64,000 nucleotides of DNA from Opitutus terrae PB90-1 (GTDB lineage Bacteria > Verrucomicrobiota > Verrucomicrobiia > Opitutales > Opitutaceae). Position numbers and translations under genes: made by a program. A model generated the notes under the pieces. It made no database searches, was not told the DNA's origin, and worked only from the letters and a program-made list of their open reading frames with translations. Below are positions 54,258 to 62,400 of this stretch, piece by piece. The DNA lies in assembly GCF_000019965.1 (NCBI RefSeq), contig NC_010571.1, positions 5,403,001 to 5,467,000 of the forward strand, written 5' to 3'. Each line of letters begins with the position of its first letter. Position 1 is the first letter of the stretch.

Positions 54258-54335
54258 GCCTCGCGGCGGCCTGTCTGCGTCGTGTCATATCCGACCGCCG
54301 TCTGGCGGTTTCCTCCTCTGCCACACCTCACTGCT

Positions 54336-55139
54336 GTGAAACGCCTTCTTTCCTCTCTCCTGCTCCTCGCTGGTAGCACGCTGTCGCCGCTCGCGGCCGC
54401 CGAAACCGCGCCCGCGGTCGCGCCCCTACCGGAAATGACGTGGACCGTCACGCCCGCCGTGACCTCCCAGTATTTGTTTCGTGGAGTCCGGCTCGCGGGC
54501 GCCTCCTTGCAGCCGGCCGTCGATTTCGCTTATGGCCCGCTCGCGCTGGGCCTGTGGAGCAGCGTGGCGCTCGAGGATCACGCGTCCGGCGATGGCGATC
54601 CCGAAATCGATTTCTACGGCTCCTACACGATCCCCCTGCTGCGCTGGTCCCGGGTCGAAGCGGAGCTCGTTCCCGGCTTCCAGCTCTACACGTATCCGGA
54701 TGCCGAACGCAGCCGCGGCTATTATCGCGCGACGTTAGAGCCGAGCGTCGGGGCCAATCTCATCATAGCCGGCGTGAAGCTCACGCCCAAGGCCTACTAC
54801 GATTTCATGCTCAAGGGCGCCACCTTCGAGTGCGCCGCCGCCGTGGCGGTGCCGCTTCCGGCGCTGGGCACGGAGCTCGAACTCTCGGCGAGCATCGGCA
54901 CGTTCCGGTGGAAGGACATCGCCGCCGACGTCGATCCCGCCGTGAAAAACTGGGGCGACTACTGGACGGTAGGCGCCGCGGTGCCCTATCAGGTGACGGC
55001 GAACAGCAGCGTAAAGCTCACCGTCCTCTATTCCGAAGGCCGTAACAATTTCTTCAAGCAGGGCACGTCGCCCCGCGAAGAGAACGAGTCCGCCGTCGGC
55101 CGCGCCGCGGTGACGCTCAGCTACGCGATCGACCTCTGA
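54336..55139 (+). CDS. TorF-family putative porin
   Basis: 267 residues: signal peptide VKRLLSSLLLLAGSTLSPLAAAE (GTG start at 54336), then the TorF/Gcw_chp pattern TWTVTPAVTSQYLFRGVRLAGASLQPAVDFAYGPLALGLWSSVAL, EIDFYGSYTIPLLRWSRVEAELVPGFQLYTYP, and a beta-barrel ending VTLSYAIDL. Divergent from the urea porin across 162 bases, so the two may share control. Role in outer-membrane transport is inferred. Confidence 0.78.
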   Translation: MKRLLSSLLLLAGSTLSPLAAAETAPAVAPLPEMTWTVTPAVTSQYLFRGVRLAGASLQPAVDFAYGPLALGLWSSVALEDHASGDGDPEIDFYGSYTIPLLRWSRVEAELVPGFQLYTYPDAERSRGYYRATLEPSVGANLIIAGVKLTPKAYYDFMLKGATFECAAAVAVPLPALGTELELSASIGTFRWKDIAADVDPAVKNWGDYWTVGAAVPYQVTANSSVKLTVLYSEGRNNFFKQGTSPREENESAVGRAAVTLSYAIDL

Positions 55140-55160
55140 GCGCCGCGGCGCGAGCCGCGG

Positions 55161-55625
55161 TCATTTCTTCTCCGGCTCGGCCGTGGCGCGGAACGTACCG
55201 CTCTCAGCGGCACGCACGAAGCCTTCCGTCACGCTTTTCAGCTCTTCCCACCGCGCGCGGATCTTCTTCGCTTCGTCCTTGGTGATCGCGTCGTCGGCCG
55301 CGGACATTGCGATCGTGGCGAGCATGTCGGCGAACTCCTGCACGATGTCGTTGGTCACCGGGATGAGCGCGCCGCCCGGCGGGAAATTGTGCGGATTGCG
55401 GATATAGAAGCCGCCCGCCTGCTCACAGACCCACTGCGCGATGTGCGCGTCCTTCGTGATGCGGACCAACTGGCCCACGCGATCGAGGGGGCTGCTGGCG
55501 CCGCTTTCCCCTTCGGGCGGCTCGGCCCATTTGTAGATCAGCGACAGCGACAGACCCATGTCGGCCGCGATTTGTTTGGCACTTGTGCGCTTGAGTACCT
55601 CGCGCATCAGCTCGTGGGCATCCAT
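55161..55625 (-). CDS. Phage CII-like regulatory protein
   Basis: 154 residues starting [37 protein letters not shown], a helix-turn-helix of the phage regulatory CII (Phage_CP76) type. [37 protein letters not shown] and EEFADML-like helices follow. ATG 55625 is taken because it starts right at the DNA-binding domain. There are no phage structural genes nearby, so this is a domesticated or chromosomal regulator. Its targets are unknown. Confidence 0.75.
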   Translation of the reverse strand: MDAHELMREVLKRTSAKQIAADMGLSLSLIYKWAEPPEGESGASSPLDRVGQLVRITKDAHIAQWVCEQAGGFYIRNPHNFPPGGALIPVTNDIVQEFADMLATIAMSAADDAITKDEAKKIRARWEELKSVTEGFVRAAESGTFRATAEPEKK

Positions 55626-55830
55626 CGGCGGCGAGCGTGCGGGCGCACCTCGAAAAGGCAATCCTGCGCTGCCACGGGCGCACGCGCCGGGGCCGCGGCG
55701 GCGGACCGGTGAAATGCCGACGACCGGCTCATGCGGCAGTCTGATCCCTCGTTGGCGGACGATCAGAATAACTTCGCACATTTTTTCGCGTGCTAACCCT
55801 GGCCTCCTGCGGCTGACTGGAGACCATCCA

Positions 55831-57012
55831 ATGAACATTCACGAGTATCAGGCGAAAGCGCTTTTCGAAAAATTCGGGGTTCTGGTCCCGAAGGGAGCGC
55901 CAGCCAAGACGCCGGAAGAATTTGTCACTGCGCTCGCCCAACTCCCCGAGGGCATGATCGTGGTCAAATCGCAGATCCACGCCGGCGGGCGTGGCAAGGG
56001 CACGTTTACCGACGGCTTCAAGGGCGGCGTCAAGGTCTGCAAGTCCAAGGCCGAAGCCCGCGAGGCCGCCGGCAAAATGCTGGGCAACACGCTCGTCACC
56101 GCGCAAACCGGCCCCGCCGGACGCAAGGTCCAGACGATCTACTTCAATGTCGGCAGCCAGATCAAAAAGGAATACTACCTCGCGATCCTGCTCGACCGCG
56201 CGACCTCGCGCCCGGTGATCGTCGCCTCGACGGAAGGCGGCATGGAAATCGAGAAGGTGGCGCATGACACGCCCGATCGGATTTTCAAGGTCCACGTCGA
56301 TCCGGCCTACGGCCTGGCCGACTTCCAGGTGCGCGAGCTGGTCTTCAAGCTCGGGTTCACGGCCGCGGAAGGGAAGAACGCGAGCAAGCTGATTCGCGCC
56401 CTGTATCGGTGCTTCTGGGAAAACGATGCGTCGATGGTCGAGGTCAACCCGCTCATCACCACGCCCGACGGCCAGGTCGAGGCGCTCGATGCGAAGGTCG
56501 CCTTCGACGACAACGCGCTCTTCCGGCATCCCGAACTCGTGGAACTCCGTGATCTCAACGAGGAGGACCCGAAGGAAATCGAGGCCTCGAAACACGAGCT
56601 CAACTACATCGCGCTCGACGGCAACATCGCCTGCCTGGTCAACGGCGCGGGCCTGGCCATGAGCACGATGGACATCATCAAGCATTTCGGCGGCACGCCC
56701 GCGAACTTCCTCGACGTCGGCGGCGGCGCCTCGCGCGAACAGGTCGTCGCTGCGTTCAAGATCATTCTCGGCGACAAAAACGTCCGGGGCATCCTCGTAA
56801 ACATCTTCGGCGGAATCATGGACTGCAACGTGATCGCGCAGGGCATCGTCGATGCCGTGAAGGAAGTCGGCCTCGAACTGCCGCTGGTCGTGCGGCTCGA
56901 GGGGAACAACGTGGCGGCGGGCAAGGCCACCCTGGCCACGTCCGGCCTGAAGCTCGTCTCCGGCGACTCGATGGCCGACGCCGCACAGAAAATCGTGAAG
57001 CTGGTCGCCTAG
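55831..57012 (+). CDS. sucC: Succinyl-CoA synthetase beta subunit
   Basis: ATP-grasp subunit that makes succinate and ATP/GTP from succinyl-CoA. 393 residues: [106 protein letters not shown] and [21 protein letters not shown] 55831 is the standard start. It is followed by sucD; together they act on the product of the sucAB-lpd complex. Confidence 0.96.
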   Translation: MNIHEYQAKALFEKFGVLVPKGAPAKTPEEFVTALAQLPEGMIVVKSQIHAGGRGKGTFTDGFKGGVKVCKSKAEAREAAGKMLGNTLVTAQTGPAGRKVQTIYFNVGSQIKKEYYLAILLDRATSRPVIVASTEGGMEIEKVAHDTPDRIFKVHVDPAYGLADFQVRELVFKLGFTAAEGKNASKLIRALYRCFWENDASMVEVNPLITTPDGQVEALDAKVAFDDNALFRHPELVELRDLNEEDPKEIEASKHELNYIALDGNIACLVNGAGLAMSTMDIIKHFGGTPANFLDVGGGASREQVVAAFKIILGDKNVRGILVNIFGGIMDCNVIAQGIVDAVKEVGLELPLVVRLEGNNVAAGKATLATSGLKLVSGDSMADAAQKIVKLVA

Positions 57013-57017
57013 GGGAC

Positions 57018-57112
57018 CTGAGTTGAGAGTTGAGGGATGAGTGTTGAGGGCCCCAAACCCGACGCTCCGCTCTCCGAACCGCTCTCAACTCTCAACCCTC
57101 ATCTCTCAACTC
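57018..57112. repeat. CTCAACTCTCAA inverted repeat between sucC and sucD
   Basis: TGAGTTGAGAGTTGAGGGAT then GAGTGTTGAGGG (57018-57050) faces CTCTCAACTCTCAACCCTCA then TCTCTCAACTCC (57081-57112), with about 30 bases between. The entire intercistronic gap is this element. Confidence 0.8.
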
Positions 57113-57120
57113 CTTCTTCC

Positions 57121-58044
57121 ATGTCCATTCTCGTCACTCCTGAAACGAAGATCCTCATTCAAGGCATCACCGGCGAATTCGGTGCGCGCCACACAAAACT
57201 GTCGCTCGACTACGGCACCCAGGTCGTCGCCGGCGTCACGCCCGGCAAGGGCGGCCAGTTCTTCGAACACAACGGCGCGAAGGTGCCGATCTTCAACTCC
57301 GTCAAGGACGCGGCCGCCGCCACCGGCGCCACCGTATCCGCCATCTTCGTGCCGCCGCCGTTTGCGGCCGACGCCGTCCTCGAGTGCGTCGATGCGGAGC
57401 TCGCGCTCGCCGTCGCCATCACCGAGGGCATTCCCGTCCGCGACATGGTGCGCGTAAAGCGCGTCATGCAGGGCCGCAAGACCCGCGTGGTCGGCCCGAA
57501 CTGCCCCGGCATCGTCACGCCCGGCACGGGCAAGGATTCCTCCGGCGGATGCCGCATCGGGATCGCGCCCGGTTACATTCACAAAAAGGGTCACGTGGGC
57601 GTGGTGTCCCGCTCGGGCACGCTTACCTACGAGGCTGTTTATCAGCTCACCACTCGTGGCATCGGCCAGACCACGTCCGTCGGTATCGGCGGCGACCCAG
57701 TCAACGGCTCGTCGCATCTCGACGTGATCAAGATGTTCAACGACGACCCCGAGACGTACGGCATCATCATGATCGGCGAAATCGGCGGCAACGCCGAGGC
57801 CGAGGCCGCGCGCTGGATCAAGGCGAACTGCAAGAAACCGGTCGCCGGCTTCATCGCGGGCGCCACGGCTCCCGCCGGCCGCCGCATGGGCCACGCCGGC
57901 GCGGTGATCGGCGGCAAGGAGGACACCGCTGCCGCGAAGATCGCGATCTTCAAGGAATGCGGCATCGAGGTCGCCGTCACGCCGAGCGACATGGCCGACG
58001 CGCTGATCCGCGCCGCCCAGGCTCGCGGCGTGAAGCTGTCGTAG
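57121..58044 (+). CDS. sucD: Succinyl-CoA synthetase alpha subunit
   Basis: CoA-binding subunit with the phospho-His. 307 residues, slightly longer than the E. coli 289: [95 protein letters not shown] and [13 protein letters not shown] (catalytic His). ATG 57121 is standard. An extra stretch [17 protein letters not shown] agrees with the family. Confidence 0.96.
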   Translation: MSILVTPETKILIQGITGEFGARHTKLSLDYGTQVVAGVTPGKGGQFFEHNGAKVPIFNSVKDAAAATGATVSAIFVPPPFAADAVLECVDAELALAVAITEGIPVRDMVRVKRVMQGRKTRVVGPNCPGIVTPGTGKDSSGGCRIGIAPGYIHKKGHVGVVSRSGTLTYEAVYQLTTRGIGQTTSVGIGGDPVNGSSHLDVIKMFNDDPETYGIIMIGEIGGNAEAEAARWIKANCKKPVAGFIAGATAPAGRRMGHAGAVIGGKEDTAAAKIAIFKECGIEVAVTPSDMADALIRAAQARGVKLS

Positions 58045-58080
58045 CTTCGCCCGCAGCTCGCCGCGCTTCTCTCCCCCGCC

Positions 58081-58104
58081 ACCCCGCGCTCTTCGGCGCG
58101 GGGT
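58081..58104 (+). terminator. GC hairpin after sucD
   Basis: ACCCCGCGC (58081-58089) pairs with GCGCGGGGT (58096-58104), loop TCTTCG. It is followed by GTTGCTT, a weak U-tract. Likely ends the sucCD transcript. Confidence 0.6.
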
Positions 58105-58109
58105 GTTGC

Positions 58110-58625
58110 TTATGGAGCCGCGGCGGCGCGTCGCCGATCGAGCTGACCATGCCGTAGCCCGAGGGGGCGATGCTGTGGAGCCCGTAGCGCACGCGCTCCC
58201 GGGAAAATTTGTCCACTCACCCGGTGGTCGAGGATATGATCGATCGCGTAGCCGATCCGAATGAAGAGCCCCTCGACCTCATATTCGCCGTTTTCCTCGA
58301 TCTTACTGCGCTCGGTCCGCACGTGATCGATGAGCCGTCTCTTCCGCCAAATCAGTTTGCTCAGGTCGAAGCGGAGTGAGGAGACATTTTTGGTAATGTC
58401 ACCGGCGGATTCGGCGAACGTCACGAGCACGCCAGGCTCGCCTAATGGCGTCGTGCCACGCACCAAAAACTCGATCGCCATCAGTGATTTGCCGCATCCG
58501 GCGGCACAGCACACCAACTTCGGGCCGCCGCGAGGCCCACCGCCTCGGGTGATATCATCAAACCCGGCGATGCCCGTGGGCGCTTTTACGAACTGGGGAG
58601 GCTCGGTCGGAGTCTGATCCGCCAT
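58110..58625 (-). pseudogene. Decayed KaiC-like ATPase, 5' fragment
   Basis: On the minus strand the first 120 residues still follow the KaiC N-terminus: PTGIAGFDDITRGG, the P-loop CAAGCGKSLMAIEFLVRG, GVLVTFAESAGDITKNVSSL and LIDHVRTERSKIEE...EVEGLFIRIGYAID. After that the similarity stops at DHILDHRVSGQIFPG and the frame runs into unrelated sequence. Normal KaiC-family proteins are 450-550 residues, with two ATPase domains. Several conserved spots look altered (GGGPRGGPKLVCCAAG). It is most likely a remnant; a small remodelled protein is less likely. Confidence 0.7.
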
Positions 58626-58743
58626 GACGAACGACCAGGGGAAGCAGGCGCATTTGGGGGGAGGAAAATGCGGACTGTTCCAGACCGAAGTCCCGCCTCA
58701 CGTTCCGATTCGAGCCGATTTTGGCGGCGCGAAAAAAATGCTG

Positions 58744-58937
58744 GACAGCTGGTTGGCCCGTCGCATGGTCACGCCTGCATCAGGAACGAGCCAGCCTTCA
58801 ACTGCAGGCTCCGCCAACCGGGCCAGGAGCGGCCACGGTGGATCGGGGGAGACCCCGGATGTGCGCCTCTCGCGAGAGCGGCGAACCAGTAACGCTCCGA
58901 GGATGAGACCGACCTGATGCCAAGGTCGGTTTTTTTA
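58744..58937 (+). ncRNA. Candidate structured RNA ending in a terminator
   Basis: Successive stems: GGTTGG (58751) with CCAACC (58814) enclosing GCCTGCA (58773) with TGCAGGC (58803). Then CGGGG-GAGA-CCCCG (58844-58857), closed by a GNRA loop, the palindrome CTCTCGCGAGAG (58867-58878), GAGCG (58876) with CGCTC (58893), and the terminator hairpin. It matches none of the classical RNAs I checked by eye (6S, tmRNA, SRP, RNase P). It could be a free small RNA or a leader for the small gene 49 bases later. Confidence 0.35.
58908..58936 (+). terminator. Rho-independent terminator
   Basis: Perfect 8-bp stem ACCGACCT (58908-58915) / AGGTCGGT (58923-58930), 7-base loop, then seven T. It ends whatever is transcribed through 58744-58907, since no gene precedes it on this strand after sucD. 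Confidence 0.85.
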
Positions 58938-58985
58938 TTCTCCTCCTGGTGCGAGGCACAGAGTCACACACAGATCCACCCACCC

Positions 58986-59243
58986 ATGAGTACGCTAGCC
59001 AACCTGCCCGGCCTCCGCGTGGACGCCGAGAACCCGAACCATCACCTGTGGGACAACCACGGCACCTGGTTCCTCCACTACACGATCCACCCCACTCCCT
59101 TCACCAAGGAGCGCATTCGCCGCTCGCTTGGCACCAAGGACGTCCGGGTGGCCCGTGAACGGCGCGATCACTTCTTTGCGACGCTGGCGAGCAACGCCGC
59201 GGCCAAAGCAGTGGCCACCACGCGCAAGGAAGTCGCCGCCTAA
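58986..59243 (+). CDS. Small protein resembling a phage-integrase N-terminal segment
   Basis: 85 residues: MSTLANLPGLRVDAENPNHH, LWDNHGTWFLHYTIHPTPFT, KERIRRSLGTKDVRVARERR, DHFFATLASNA. The pattern W-hhhxh...hRxSLGTxDxxxAxxxR is like the arm-binding N-terminal part of tyrosine recombinases, but no catalytic domain follows. It may be a free-standing DNA-binding protein or an integrase relic. Start ATG 58986. The terminator just upstream means it needs its own promoter or read-through. Confidence 0.6.
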   Translation: MSTLANLPGLRVDAENPNHHLWDNHGTWFLHYTIHPTPFTKERIRRSLGTKDVRVARERRDHFFATLASNAAAKAVATTRKEVAA

Positions 59244-59344
59244 ACCCACGGCGGATCCAATCCAGCTCCGGATTCACCCTCCGGAGTGCCGGCCTCGTCG
59301 CCGGTCCCGCATCCCGGGCAGCCCCACCCGGATGCGTTTCTTGC

Positions 59345-59398
59345 GGTAGGGACTGGAGCTTTTCCGGTCCGCGGACGCCTTCGTGAGGCGTCCCTACC
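59345..59398. repeat. GGTAGGGAC-type inverted repeat
   Basis: GGTAGGGACTGGAGCTTTTC at 59345 and GAGGCGTCCCTACC ending at 59398 give complementary GGTAGGGAC/GTCCCTACC ends with an inner GGACGCC/GGCGTCC region. It lies between convergent genes. Confidence 0.7.
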
Positions 59399-59475
59399 GT
59401 GGTGTGGTGCTTGTCTCCATGCGGACCGCTCCTACGTGTCATCCGCTCCGCCGGCCCGGATTTTCGCGGAAGTGA

Positions 59476-62400
59476 TCAGGGAATCCGCAGCCGCTGGCCC
59501 GGTCGCAGCGAATTCTCGCCGCGCAGGAGTTCGCGATTCGCGTCGTAGATATCCTGCCAGCGGCTCGCCGTCCCGTAGTAGCGCACGCTGATGCGCGAGA
59601 GTGAATCGCCTTCGACCACCGTGTGCACGCGCGGCGCGGGCGCCACCACCGGGTCCGTCGTCGCTGCACTCGGCGCGCGGCCCGCGGGCGTGGCGCCCGC
59701 GGCGGCCACGGCACCCGCCGCGTTGATGACCCGTGCCGCCGCCGCGATCTGATCAAGCGTGCTCTGCGCCTGTCGCAGCCGCGCCGTGATCGCGGCGTTT
59801 TCCTGCTGCAACTGGGCAATGCGCCCGCCCCGTTCGCGCTCGATCGCCTGAATGTTCTCGCTCAGCCGGGCGTTCTCCGCCCGCAAGCTCGCAATGTCGC
59901 GCTGCGCGCTCGTCAGCTGATTGGCCGCGGCGGCCAGATTCGCCGCGCGCTGCTCCGCGAGTTCCCGCGCCTGCTGCGCCTGCGCGAGTTGCTCGCTGGC
60001 CGTGCGCCACGAGCTGGCTTGCACCGTGAGCACGTCCAGCTGCTTTTGCAGCGTTTCCTTTTCCGCCGTGACCCGTTCGATCGCCGCCGCCAGTTCAGCC
60101 CGGCTGCTGCTGGCTTCGCCGCTCGCGCGGTTGAGCCGGTCGTTGTCCGCGCGGAGCGCCGCCATTTGCCGCGTCAAGTCCTGCACCTGCGCCTGCAGCG
60201 CGTCATTGTTGCGGTTGAGTTCCTCGAGGCTGCGCGTGCTTTCCTCCGCCACGCGGTCGTTCGCCGCCAGCCGCGCGCGGAGATCCGCGGCATCGGCGCG
60301 CGCCCGCTCGGTGGCCTGCGCCGCCTGGGCGAGCCGCGTCTGCAAATCATTCCGCTCGGTCGTCAACCGCTCGTTCAGGCCCGTGAGCTCCGCCACCGTC
60401 GCGCCATGCTGGTCGGCGCCTTTTTCCGCCTCGGCCAGCCGCGTCTGCAACGCGGCGAGCTCGGTCTGCGCCTTCTGCGCGTCGGCCGCTGCCGCTTCCG
60501 CGGCGGCGCGCGTGGCCTCGCCGTTCTGCCGCAACTGCGTCGCGCGCCGATCGGCGTCGGCGAGCTTGTTGAACATGTCCTCGAGCTGCGCCGTCAGCGT
60601 GGCGCGTTCCTTCGCCCACTCGGCCGGCGGCGCGGGGGCGCGCCGGGCGGCGGCCAGCGCCTCCTCCGCCTGGTTCTTTTCCTCGGTCAGCTGCGCATTC
60701 GCGCGCGTAAGCTGCGCCTGCGTTTCCTCCAATCGCTGGTTTGTGCCCGTCAACGTCCGCACCTGCTCGGTGAGCTGACTGATCTGCGCCTTGGTACCCG
60801 CCTCGTCAGCTTGCCGCGAACCGAGCAGCGCGCGATTGGCGTCGGCCAGCGCACGATTGGTTTCCCGTGCGCGCTGCAGCTGCTCGGCGATGGAGGTCAC
60901 TTCCTGCGCCGACGCCGTGCGCTCGTCCTCCGCCTGCCGCTCCAAGGTGCGGACCTGGTTTCGCAGCGTCTGCATCTCCAACCGGGTCGCCTCCACATCG
61001 GGCGCCGCCTTGGCCGCGACCGCCTGCGCCGCCAAGGCGGCGGCCGCACTCTGCTTCGCGACTTCGAGATCCTTCACCAGTTCCTCGTTGCGGTCGCGCA
61101 GCTCCGCCACCTGCCGACCCGCGCCGTCGAGTTGCTCGGTCAGCTTAGCCAGCGCTTCGTGATCCTCGGATTGCGCGCGCTGCGCCGCTTCGAGCTCCGC
61201 CTTGGCCCGCTTCAGCTCCTCTTCCCGCGCGTTCGGCCCCGGCAGGGCCGCCAGCCGGTTGTTCTCGGCCTCGAGCCGTGCCACTTCGGCGGTCAGTCCG
61301 GCATTCGTGCGCCGGAGGTTCTCCGCCTCGTCGTTGGCCTGCGCGAGCTGCCGCTGCGCCGCCTTGGCCGACTCCGTGCCTCCGCTCTCCAGCTTGCTCA
61401 CCTGTGCCGCCAGCTGCTGGTTATCCGCGCTCAACCGGGCGTTCACCTGCTCGAGTCGGGTGTTGAATTCCTTCTGGTCGGCGAGGGCCTTCTCCACCGT
61501 GGCCAGTTCGTCGCGCAATGCCTGCATCGTGGCCCGTTCCGCTTCGCCCGCCTCGTCCGCCTTTTTCGCGTCGGCCAGCTGCGCGCGGAGTCCGGTAATT
61601 TGTCGCTCCATCGCCGTGCGCTCGTTGGCGAAGTCGGCCACCGCTTTCTGCGCGGCCGCGAGCTGCGTGTTCACCGCCTCGACCTCCGCCGCCTGCTGCT
61701 TGGCGGCCGCGAGATCGCGTTGCGCGAGCTGCAGCTGCTCCTGCAGCTGATCCGCCGCGTATTTCGCGGCGTCGCGCTCGCGGCGCGCCGTCTCGACTTC
61801 GGCCGTCCGCGCCGCGGCGACGTTGCCGATGCGCTTCGCTTCGTCGAGCGCAGTCTGCAGCTCGGTGATCTTCGCCTCCGCGCGCGACGCCGCCGCGCGG
61901 GCTTCCGCCAGCTGACCGGCCATGACCTGCCCCGCGGTGCTGGAGCCGCGCGAGCGGGTCTCCGCCTCGTCCGCGCTCGCCTTGGCCGCCGCGAGTTCGC
62001 GCCGCAAGGGTTCCAGCTGCTGGGCCGCTTCCGCCGCCGCCTGCAACGCCGCCTGCTGCTGCTCGAATTTCAGCCGGGCTTCGCTCGCGGCCTCCGCCGC
62101 CGCTTTCTGGGTCGTCGCCAGCGCCGTCTGCGCCGTGGCCAATTCCTGGTTGAGCCGCTCCACGTCGGCCGCCGCGCGTGCCTGGGCGGCTAGGTTGCGC
62201 TTCGTGGTTTCGAGCTCCTGCGTCAGCTGCTCCGCGGCATACTTCGCCGCGTCGCGTTCACGACGGGCCGTCTCGAGCGCCGCCGTCTGCTCGGTGTTGC
62301 CCGCTCCGGCGCGGCGCGCTTCGTCCAGCGCCGTCTGCAATTCGGCCACGCGCGCCTCGGCCCGGCTCGTCGCCTCGTGCGCTTCGTTCAGCTGCGCCGT

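Larger units (their letters stand above)
58626..58985. other. Gap between the kaiC remnant and the small ORF
   Basis: 360 bases with no credible gene. The second half (about 58744-58937) is rich in stable hairpins and ends in a perfect terminator; see the ncRNA candidate. The first half shows nothing I can name. Confidence 0.5.

Noticed and set aside
55161-55625. Prophage region
   Set aside because: Only the CII-like regulator and a distant integrase-like fragment are present; no phage structural, packaging or lysis genes.
58773-58816. tRNA-like segment ending CTCCGCCA
   Set aside because: No T-loop GGTTCRA, no D-loop or anticodon stem of correct size; the stems fit the larger RNA candidate instead.
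59623-62193. Plus-strand frame of 856 codons opposite the coiled-coil gene
   Set aside because: Arg/Leu-rich antisense of repetitive coiled-coil DNA, no domain; LysM and heptads support the minus strand.
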